Below are positions 57,936-64,000 of a stretch of 64,000 nt of DNA, in pieces. The DNA comes from F23-B02 sp946405205. GTDB lineage: Bacteria > Bacillota > Clostridia > Oscillospirales > Oscillospiraceae. Under the pieces are notes generated by a model, which worked only from the letters and a program-made list of their open reading frames with translations, had not been told where the DNA came from and made no database searches. Positions within the stretch are counted from its first letter, which is position 1, and each line of letters opens with the position of its first letter. Where the stretch lies: NCBI GenBank assembly GCA_946405205.1, contig CAMJGL010000008.1, positions 20,992 to 84,991 of the forward strand, given 5' to 3'. The translations under genes and the position numbers were made by a program.

Positions 57936-59255
57936 TTATACCTCTTTAATAATGTATTTATAGAAGTCCACCGCCGGCGCAAGCGTGTCGATATCGACAT
58001 TTTCATCCAAGCCGTGTATACTGTCAAGCTGCTGCTCATTGATCGTGAACGGGGCAAATCGGATGCAGTTATCGGACACGCGGGAGAAAAAGCGGCTGTC
58101 GCTGGCTCCGGTCATGATATACGGTACGGGCACCGTGCCGGGAAACACCGCCGATACGGCCCGCTCGACCAGCTTGAAGGCCTCGCTGTTGCAGTCAGAA
58201 AGCGGCGACTCAAAGCCCGCGTCGAGCACTTGAGTCTCAACATCGAATTTTTTTGCAAGCGCGCTTATTTTTTCTATGCTGTCCTTGCCGCCCTGATGGT
58301 GGGAAAAGCGCATATTGCCGATAACATAAGCCTCCTGAGGCAGAACGTTAGTGCCGTCGGAGCCGCGGCACATAGTAAAGGCCAGCGTGGTCTTGAGCAT
58401 GGCTCCCGCCGTTGGTGAAACAAGCGGCATCGCCCTGCACAGCAGGAGCTTCAGTCTGCCCGCGTTTTTGAAAACAGCCTTCAGCGGCCCGTGCATATAC
58501 GGCGCCATGCGCCTGAGCATCTCTTCAACCACTCCGGGCAGCTGCACCCGGAATATCCCCGAGCGCTCAGCCGCCGCCATGAATTTGCCGAGGCGCACCA
58601 GCGGAGTGTTCCTGCCCGGGGTCGAGGCATGGCCGCCGGCGGAGCGTGCAATGAATTTCAGGTCTGCGCAGCCCTTTTCACCTACGCCCACCATGGCAAA
58701 GGTTCCGTCGGCGCCGCCGATGGGGTCGTACATCATCATCCCGCCCTCGTCGAGCGTCATGAAAAATCTTATCCCCCGATCCCTGAGCACCGCGCTTATC
58801 CTGTCAGAGCCGGAGCCGTCGGTCTCCTCGTTGCAGGAAGACTCAAAATAAACGTCCCTGTCCGGAGTAAAGCCCTCCGATATGAGCTCGTCCGCCGCAC
58901 GCAGCATTGCCCACAGGCTGCCCTTGGTATCGAGAGTGCCCCTGCCCCAGAGCCTGCCGTCGGCGATCTCACCCGAGAAGGGCGGATGCGTCCACTCGCC
59001 CGGGGCCTCCACCACGTCGTGATGGCTCATAAGCAGTATTGGCTCCTTGCTGCTTTTCCCCTTCCAGCGAATCAGCAGACTGCCGTCAAAATCTTCGGTC
59101 TCGGCCCCGGCGAAAAGCCGCGGGAACATATCGAAAAGCTTTTCGTGGAAAGCCTCATATTTCTCCGTATTCTTCTTTCCCGCCTCGGAGACGGTATCCG
59201 CACGGATGAGCTCAGCAAGCTCTGCTGCGTATTTTTCATTGCGGGTGTTATCCAT
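57936..59255 (-). CDS. M20 family metallopeptidase (carboxypeptidase S-like)
   Basis: 439 residues. Zinc ligands and catalytic residues are in LMSHHDVVE, RGTLDTKGS and SSCNEETDG, with DEGGMM and the late His in DSIHGLDENVD. The lid domain spans about 200-330. The group cleaves dipeptides or N-acyl amino acids. GAGGAAACGAC precedes the ATG. It is coupled to the YfcC transporter gene and diverges from the GntR operon. Confidence 0.92.
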   Translation of the reverse strand: MDNTRNEKYAAELAELIRADTVSEAGKKNTEKYEAFHEKLFDMFPRLFAGAETEDFDGSLLIRWKGKSSKEPILLMSHHDVVEAPGEWTHPPFSGEIADGRLWGRGTLDTKGSLWAMLRAADELISEGFTPDRDVYFESSCNEETDGSGSDRISAVLRDRGIRFFMTLDEGGMMMYDPIGGADGTFAMVGVGEKGCADLKFIARSAGGHASTPGRNTPLVRLGKFMAAAERSGIFRVQLPGVVEEMLRRMAPYMHGPLKAVFKNAGRLKLLLCRAMPLVSPTAGAMLKTTLAFTMCRGSDGTNVLPQEAYVIGNMRFSHHQGGKDSIEKISALAKKFDVETQVLDAGFESPLSDCNSEAFKLVERAVSAVFPGTVPVPYIMTGASDSRFFSRVSDNCIRFAPFTINEQQLDSIHGLDENVDIDTLAPAVDFYKYIIKEV

Positions 59256-59281
59256 GTCGTTTCCTCATATATAAAAGATTT

Positions 59282-59319
59282 AAGTATTTTAACACATTCT
59301 TTGCTCATTGAAAATACTT
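59282..59319. promoter_or_regulatory. Inverted repeat between the M20 gene and gntR
   Basis: AAGTATTTT (59282-59290) and AAAATACTT (59311-59319), 9-bp arms 20 bases apart. They overlap a probable -10 (TAAAAT on the minus strand) of the M20 gene and may be an operator. Confidence 0.35.
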
Positions 59320-59335
59320 TAACGCGCAAAAACTG

Positions 59336-59364
59336 TTGACAAAGCGCATCGGGCTGTGTATATT
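59336..59364 (+). promoter_or_regulatory. Promoter of the gntR-ABC operon
   Basis: TTGACA (59336-59341), 17 bases, TATATT (59359-59364). The near-repeat TGTGTAT...AGTGTAT around the -10 could be the regulator's own operator. Confidence 0.8.
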
Positions 59365-59411
59365 AAGTGTATGGCAACAAACCACACAGTTGTTTGGAGG
59401 GATCAATCTTT

Positions 59412-59777
59412 ATGATCAACATAAACTTCCGAGACCCCAGACCCATTTATGAGCAGATCAAGGACGGTCTGCGCCGTCTCATCCTGTCGGGTGCGCTGCC
59501 GGCTGACAGCAAGATCCCCTCGGTGCGTGAGATGGCCTCCGACCTCGCCATCAACCCCAGCACCATCCAGAGGGCCTACCGTGAGCTGGAAGCGGAGGGC
59601 TACATCTGCTCCGTCCCCGGGAAGGGCAGCTTCGTCGCGGCAAGAAGCGAGGCTGACTCCCTGCGCATTACTGAGCTTCTCGGCAAATTTGACGAGCTCG
59701 TTACAGAGCTCAGCTATGTCGGCGTCACCGGCTCCATGCTTATTGACCGCCTGAAAGGAGAACAGCACCATGATTGA
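59412..59777 (+). CDS. GntR family regulator (YtrA subfamily)
   Basis: 121 residues from ATG 59412; GGAGG lies 11 bases upstream. The winged helix has PIYEQIKDGLRRLILSGALP, then SVREMASDLAINPSTIQRAYRELEAEGYI, and a short C-terminal helix pair instead of a ligand-binding domain. That is the YtrA type, which represses an adjacent ABC transporter operon in response to cell-wall-active compounds in Bacillus. It overlaps the ATPase gene by 8 bases. Confidence 0.92.
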   Translation: MININFRDPRPIYEQIKDGLRRLILSGALPADSKIPSVREMASDLAINPSTIQRAYRELEAEGYICSVPGKGSFVAARSEADSLRITELLGKFDELVTELSYVGVTGSMLIDRLKGEQHHD

Positions 59778-60663
59778 AGTCAAAAACGTCGTGAAGGAAT
59801 TTGACGGCTTCCGTGCGCTTGACGGCATGACCATGACGGTACCCAAAGGCTCGGTCTACGGTCTTGTCGGCCCCAACGGCGCAGGCAAGAGCACCATCAT
59901 CCGCCATCTTACGGGCATCTACCGGCAGGACTCGGGCGAGATACTGGTCGAGGGCGTACCTGTATTCGAGACCCCCGAGGTCAAAAACCGCATCGCTTAC
60001 ATTCCCGACGATATCTTCTATTTTTCAAACGCCAGCATACGCGAAATGGCGGATTTCTACCGCAGCGTTTATCCTCACTTTGACGGGGAGCGCTTCAAAA
60101 AGCTGGGCGAGGTATTCAAGCTCGACCCCAAGCGCCAGATGCGCAGGCTTTCCAAGGGCATGCAGAAGCAGGCCGCCTTCTGGGTCGCGGTCTCTTTAAG
60201 GCCGGAGATACTTATTCTCGACGAGCCGGTCGACGGTCTCGACCCCGTTATGCGCCGCCAGATATGGAGCATCATCATGGCCGACGTCGCCGAAAACGGC
60301 ACGACGGTGCTCGTGTCCTCGCACAACCTGCGCGAGCTTGAGGACGTTTGCGATCACGTCGGCATCATGAACAACGGCAGGATAATGATCGAGCGCTCCC
60401 TTGCCGATCTTCAGGAAAACATCGTGAAGATACAGCTTGCACTGCCCGACGGTTGCGTGCTTCCCGAGGGTCTTGACATCCTGCACAAGTCGTCTACCGG
60501 CAGGCTTCAGTCCCTTATCATGCACGGCAATGCCGATGAGCTCGTGGAAAGACTCGGCACGGCAAAGCCGCTGTTTATCGACGTCGTTCCCCTCACACTT
60601 GAGGAGATATTCATATATGAGCTGGGAGGTGCAGACTATGAAGTCAAAGACATCGTTCTTTAA
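59770..60663 (+). CDS. ABC transporter ATP-binding protein (YtrB-like)
   Basis: 297 residues. Walker A GPNGAGKST, a signature reading LSKGMQKQAAF and Walker B ILILDEPVDGLDP with switch His in SSHNLRE. The LSKGM form is usual for the YtrB/EcsA-like exporters. A C-terminal extension of about 75 residues follows. It works with the permease encoded next, which it overlaps by 26 bases. Confidence 0.93.
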   Translation: MIEVKNVVKEFDGFRALDGMTMTVPKGSVYGLVGPNGAGKSTIIRHLTGIYRQDSGEILVEGVPVFETPEVKNRIAYIPDDIFYFSNASIREMADFYRSVYPHFDGERFKKLGEVFKLDPKRQMRRLSKGMQKQAAFWVAVSLRPEILILDEPVDGLDPVMRRQIWSIIMADVAENGTTVLVSSHNLRELEDVCDHVGIMNNGRIMIERSLADLQENIVKIQLALPDGCVLPEGLDILHKSSTGRLQSLIMHGNADELVERLGTAKPLFIDVVPLTLEEIFIYELGGADYEVKDIVL

Positions 60664-62473
60664 CACAGGCATTTTCAAAAGCAGCATTAAGCGCTTCTGG
60701 CCCCTGTGGACGGCCCATTTTGCCTTATGGCTCGTCCTCCTTCCGGTCATCGCCCTTATCAACAATATCGGCAGTATGTATTACCGGAACTATGCCCTCG
60801 AATTTATCGACGGCTTCATCGGCTTCCCTTCCTCCATATTTGCTTTCGTCATGGCAATACTGTCGGCCATGGCCATGTACAGCTTCATGTACGCAAGCCG
60901 CAGCACCGGTCTTATCGCCTCGCTCCCTGTTAAGCGTGAGGCGGTGTTCGGCTCGGCATTCACGGCGGGCCTCCTGCCCGTTATCGGCTCAAACCTTGTT
61001 ATCGCCCTGCTGACGCTTCTGTGCTCCCTGGGCTGCGGCAGCGAGCTGGCGTTGGTGTTCAAGGCCATCGCGATCTGGTTCGCTGTCTACTCAATGGAGT
61101 ATGTGGTGTTTTACGGTATCGCCTCCCTGACGGCAATGATGACCGGCAGTCTTCTCGTTCTGCCTGTGCTCTATGTTATCTTTAACTTCTTATTCATCGG
61201 CATGGAGCAGATAGTGCGCATGATCCTTTCCGCTTTCGTTTGGGGCATGAGCGACTTCAATATGAGCTCCGTTCTTGAATTCCTCTGCCCCCTTATTTTC
61301 CTCGGTTCAAATCTGGATATGTCGCTTGAGTTCAAGCACGGCTCCGCCTCAGATTTTGATTATTCAACATGCACATCCGTCAGCTTCGGCTCGTGGTCTG
61401 TCCTGCTCATTTACTTTGCGGTCGGCATAGCATTCTCGGCTATCGCCCTGCTCATGTTCCGCAAGCACAGGATGGAATCCGCCGGCGACGTTATCGCGGT
61501 GCCCTGCCTGCGGCCGGTGTTCAAATACGGCGTGACTGCCTGCACCGCCCTGTGCGGCGGACTGCTTCTGTTCGTCATCTTCGCCTCCGTATTTGACAGC
61601 CGCTCCGCGGCGCCGTTCATCATGATACCCTGCATGATAATATGCGCCTTCATCGGATACTTCGGCTCGGAAATGCTGCTGAAAAAGAGCTTCCATGTGT
61701 TCCGCGGTGGCTGGACCGGATTCATCGTCATCTCCTGCCTCTGCGCCGTATTCACCTTCTGCTGCGACATGGATGTACTTGGTATCGGCAGGATAGTCCC
61801 CGATCCGGATAAAGTCGCGAGCATCGACGTGTATGACGCCGGCCTTATCTCAAACAGGGACGCTATCAAGCAGTTCACCGAGCTTCAGAAGGAGATCATT
61901 GACGACCGCGACCGCTATATCGGGCAAGACGATACGGAGAATTACGTCATGTTCCGGTACGCGATGAAGGACGGCAGCGTTTTCAGCCGTCAGTACAACA
62001 TCGCCGACGACAAAAACTACAAGGCATATTACGACATTATCGCGTCCCCCGAGGTGCAGTTAGAGAGATTTACCCCCTCTGTGCCTGTTAATATGGAGCA
62101 CTGCACCGGCGGCTACTTCTACAGTGTCTTCTACAGCTATGACGAATTCGGCAACGAAACGTCGCATGATTACCGTTTCTCCCTTTCCCCCGAGCAGGCC
62201 ATTGATTTTTACGAAAACGCGCTCATCCCGGATATCAAGAGCGGCAATAAGGTCATCGGGCGCGGCGAATATGCCTATTACGCCAGCCTTGAGATCTATC
62301 TGACGGATAAAATCGTCAGCTCCGATTATGAATCCGAGTCATATAACGATGCTTTGTGTGTTGACATCAACTCCGAATGCACCAATTGCCTGCGGTGGAT
62401 CAAGGATAATCTGGGCGTTGATCTCTTGGCTCTTGCCGCAGAATACGATACCCAGGTGCTATACTACGACTGA
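60638..62473 (+). CDS. ABC transporter permease with large extracytoplasmic C-terminal part
   Basis: 611 residues from ATG 60638, with GGGAGGT upstream. About ten membrane helices fill the first 420 residues (for example AHFALWLVLLPVIALI, ISCLCAVFTFCCDMDV). The last 190 residues, after the final helix, are soluble and contain DVYDAGLISNRDAIKQF and three Cys near the end (CVDINSECTNC). This tail resembles DUF6449 as I recall it. It probably exports a peptide or lipid-like compound. The frame open from 60437 is the ATPase out of phase. Confidence 0.85.
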   Translation: MKSKTSFFNTGIFKSSIKRFWPLWTAHFALWLVLLPVIALINNIGSMYYRNYALEFIDGFIGFPSSIFAFVMAILSAMAMYSFMYASRSTGLIASLPVKREAVFGSAFTAGLLPVIGSNLVIALLTLLCSLGCGSELALVFKAIAIWFAVYSMEYVVFYGIASLTAMMTGSLLVLPVLYVIFNFLFIGMEQIVRMILSAFVWGMSDFNMSSVLEFLCPLIFLGSNLDMSLEFKHGSASDFDYSTCTSVSFGSWSVLLIYFAVGIAFSAIALLMFRKHRMESAGDVIAVPCLRPVFKYGVTACTALCGGLLLFVIFASVFDSRSAAPFIMIPCMIICAFIGYFGSEMLLKKSFHVFRGGWTGFIVISCLCAVFTFCCDMDVLGIGRIVPDPDKVASIDVYDAGLISNRDAIKQFTELQKEIIDDRDRYIGQDDTENYVMFRYAMKDGSVFSRQYNIADDKNYKAYYDIIASPEVQLERFTPSVPVNMEHCTGGYFYSVFYSYDEFGNETSHDYRFSLSPEQAIDFYENALIPDIKSGNKVIGRGEYAYYASLEIYLTDKIVSSDYESESYNDALCVDINSECTNCLRWIKDNLGVDLLALAAEYDTQVLYYD

Positions 62474-62510
62474 TCAAGCTTATTTCTTATCCTCTCTTTA
62501 TCTTTTTCAC

Positions 62511-62545
62511 TCCCTGCTCTCTGCCTTATCGGCGGAGAGCAGGGA
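62511..62545 (+). terminator. Terminator of the gntR-ABC operon
   Basis: TCCCTGCTCTC-TGCC-TTATC-GGCG-GAGAGCAGGGA, 15 pairs with one G-U, followed by CATTTTC. Confidence 0.75.
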
Positions 62546-62623
62546 CATTTTCTGGGCTATTTTGATCGGATTTTTCTTCAATGATTTAAATTGTGTAATT
62601 TTAGCCAAATTATAAGTAATTTA

Positions 62624-62652
62624 TTGACAGGTTTTTGTATATATTATATAAT
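62624..62652 (+). promoter_or_regulatory. Consensus promoter of the methionine gamma-lyase gene
   Basis: TTGACA (62624-62629), 17 bases, TATAAT (62647-62652), both hexamers perfect. The leader is about 46 bases and shows no riboswitch-sized structure. Confidence 0.88.
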
Positions 62653-62705
62653 AAATTCATCCGGAAAATCAGCAAACCTGAAAACTAAATGAATGGAGAA
62701 ATGAA

Positions 62706-63908
62706 ATGGAAAAAGAACTTCTTGAAAAAGCAGGCTTCGGTACCCGCGCTGTGCATGCCGGCAACATCAGGGATACCCAGTACGGCTCCCTGACCATGCC
62801 AATCTATCAGACCTCGACCTTCTATTTCAAAGACTGCGAGCAGGGCGGCCGCCGCTTCGCCGGCGAGGAGGACGGCTATATCTACAGCCGTCTCGGAAAC
62901 CCCACCACCACGGTCCTTGAAAACAAGATCGCGGAGCTCGAAGGCGGCGAGGCCTGCGCCGCCGCGGCCTCCGGTATGGGCGCCATTTCCGCCTGCCTGT
63001 GGTCCATCGCAGGCGCGGGAAAGCACATCATCGCAGACGAGACCCTTTACGGCTGCACCTTCGCGCTGCTGCAGCACGGAATGACCCAGTACGGCGTTGA
63101 AGTCACCTTCACCGATCTGAGCAAGGTCGAAAACCTGACCGCCAATCTAAAGGAGAACACCGTTGCCGTGTATCTCGAAACTCCGGCAAACCCCAACCTG
63201 AAGATCACCGACATCGAGCTTCTGGCAAAGGCCGCGCATGAGTACAACAGGGACATCAAGGTCGTCTGCGACAACACCTTCGCCTCCCCCGCCCTCCAGA
63301 CCCCGCTCAAGCTCGGAGCCGACGTTGTCGTACATTCCGCGACAAAGTACCTCAACGGTCACGGCGACGTTATAGCCGGCTTCGTCGTGGGCTCCGCGGA
63401 GTTTATAACCACGGTCAAGATGTTCGGCCTCAAGGACATGACCGGCGCGACGATAGGACCCTTCGAGTCATGGCTCATCCTCCGCGGCCTCAAGACCCTT
63501 GAGATACGCGTTGCGCGCCACACAGAAAGCGCAAAGAAGATAGCTGAATACCTCTACAACAACGGCAAGGTCGAACAGGTCAATTATCCCGGTCTCCCCA
63601 CTCACCCCGGACATGAGATCGCAAAGAAGCAGATGAAGGACTTCGGCGGTATGATATCCTTCGAGGTAAAGGGCGGCAAGGAAGCCGGCATGAAGCTGTG
63701 CAACTCCCTCAAGCTTTGCACCATCGCCGTATCCCTCGGCGACGCCGAAACGCTCGTCGAGCACCCCGCCTCCATGACCCATTCCACCTACGGCCCCGAG
63801 GATCTTAAGGCCGCCGGCATCTCCGCAGGTCTTATCCGCCTTTCCGTAGGCCTCGAAAACGCCGAGGACATCATCGCCGATCTCGAGCAGGCCTTCGCTC
63901 AGATCTGA
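62706..63908 (+). CDS. Methionine gamma-lyase (Cys/Met metabolism PLP enzyme)
   Basis: 400 residues of the cystathionine gamma-synthase family. The PLP Lys is in SATKYLNGHGD, with YSRLGNPT binding the phosphate of the neighbouring subunit. The segment ETLYGCTFALLQHG carries the Cys that marks methionine gamma-lyases (Cys116 of the Pseudomonas enzyme), where related lyases have Gly or Pro. It degrades methionine to methanethiol, 2-oxobutyrate and ammonia; the 2-oxobutyrate could feed a 2-oxoacid oxidoreductase. GGAGAAATGAA precedes the ATG. O-acetylhomoserine sulfhydrylase is the main alternative. Confidence 0.88.
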   Translation: MEKELLEKAGFGTRAVHAGNIRDTQYGSLTMPIYQTSTFYFKDCEQGGRRFAGEEDGYIYSRLGNPTTTVLENKIAELEGGEACAAAASGMGAISACLWSIAGAGKHIIADETLYGCTFALLQHGMTQYGVEVTFTDLSKVENLTANLKENTVAVYLETPANPNLKITDIELLAKAAHEYNRDIKVVCDNTFASPALQTPLKLGADVVVHSATKYLNGHGDVIAGFVVGSAEFITTVKMFGLKDMTGATIGPFESWLILRGLKTLEIRVARHTESAKKIAEYLYNNGKVEQVNYPGLPTHPGHEIAKKQMKDFGGMISFEVKGGKEAGMKLCNSLKLCTIAVSLGDAETLVEHPASMTHSTYGPEDLKAAGISAGLIRLSVGLENAEDIIADLEQAFAQI

Positions 63909-63955
63909 TACTCAAAAACGTATAAAAAATAAGCCCTCGTCCGAGGGTGAATTGC

Positions 63956-64000
63956 ACCCCATTTGTTAGACAGTATGATATACTATCTAACAAGTGGGGT
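63956..64000. repeat. Palindrome at the right window edge, insertion-sequence-end-like
   Basis: A 21-bp inverted repeat, ACCCCATTTGTTAGACAGTAT, faces its near-perfect complement (two mismatches) across GAT and runs to the last base. It is preceded by TGAATTGC, and TGAAxTGCACCCC with TTGTTAGACA resembles ends of IS3-family elements. The structure probably continues past the window. Confidence 0.5.

Noticed and set aside
62653..62705. A SAM or T-box element ahead of the methionine gamma-lyase gene
   Set aside because: The leader is only about 46 bases, too short for these riboswitches, and contains no matching stems.

Overview
The window looks like a chromosomal segment of a strictly anaerobic, spore-forming Clostridia member, probably of the Oscillospiraceae/Ruminococcaceae type. 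The grounds are a yabP-yabQ-divIC sporulation/division cluster, a ferredoxin-linked four-subunit 2-oxoacid oxidoreductase, an acetate/butyrate-type CoA-transferase, an energy-coupling-factor transporter core and many ATGA stop/start overlaps with moderately high G+C. The taxon is inferred from gene content, not measured. I see no prophage, no CRISPR array and no complete insertion sequence.

Layout. 0-10 kb (minus strand): the 5' part of nrdR, then comEC-holA-rnmV, a HIT protein, alaS, a U32 peptidase-family protein and mltG. A 40-residue Cys-rich protein faces them. 10-14.4 kb (minus): formyltetrahydrofolate cyclo-ligase, tmk, tagA-type glycosyltransferase, sirtuin, HAD phosphatase and Ogg-type glycosylase. 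14.5-17.1 kb (plus): CoA-transferase, prolyl-tRNA editing protein and MTA/SAH nucleosidase. 17.3-20.8 kb (minus): P-loop ATPase followed by ferredoxin, alpha, beta and gamma subunits of a 2-oxoacid:ferredoxin oxidoreductase. 20.8-21.6 kb: a gene-poor stretch with hairpins and tRNA-Val(CAC). 21.6-26.9 kb (minus): trmL and the lower-glycolysis cluster pgk-tpiA-gpmI-eno. 27-34 kb: radical SAM protein, FMN hydroxyacid oxidase, DUF1648 protein, GH36 alpha-galactosidase, a 45-residue membrane peptide and a YkpA-type ABC-F protein. 33.9-37.4 kb is a more AT-rich accessory islet: an ECF sigma factor and DUF4367 protein diverge from five small secreted or membrane genes.

37.4-42.7 kb (minus): potABCD polyamine transporter behind a leader hairpin, an RluA-family pseudouridine synthase that appears leaderless, and a 26-residue peptide gene. 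43.2-45.5 kb (minus): divIC, yabQ, yabP and an SLH-domain protein. 45.6-56.4 kb (minus) is one closely packed 12-gene run: methyltransferase, ecfA1, ecfA2, ecfT, truA, DUF5711 lipoprotein, cvpA, Clp ATPase, threonine aldolase, macrodomain, rhomboid, DUF523. 56.5-59.3 kb (minus): YfcC-type transporter with an M20 peptidase. 59.4-63.9 kb (plus): a YtrA-like GntR regulator with its ABC exporter, then a methionine gamma-lyase behind a perfect-consensus promoter. The window ends inside a palindrome resembling an insertion-sequence end.

How it fits together. Most of the window is core: replication and DNA uptake (holA, comEC), translation quality (alaS, proX-like editing, truA, trmL, rlu), glycolysis, fermentation of 2-oxoacids and amino acids (vor, CoA-transferase, methionine gamma-lyase, M20 peptidase) and sporulation. 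The points most worth a second look are an apparent frameshift where yabQ runs out of frame through divIC, an ABC-F protein with a natural Glu-to-Gln change in its second Walker B motif, several very short genes with their own signals, the leaderless pseudouridine synthase, and the unexplained palindromes near 21.1 kb and at the right edge.
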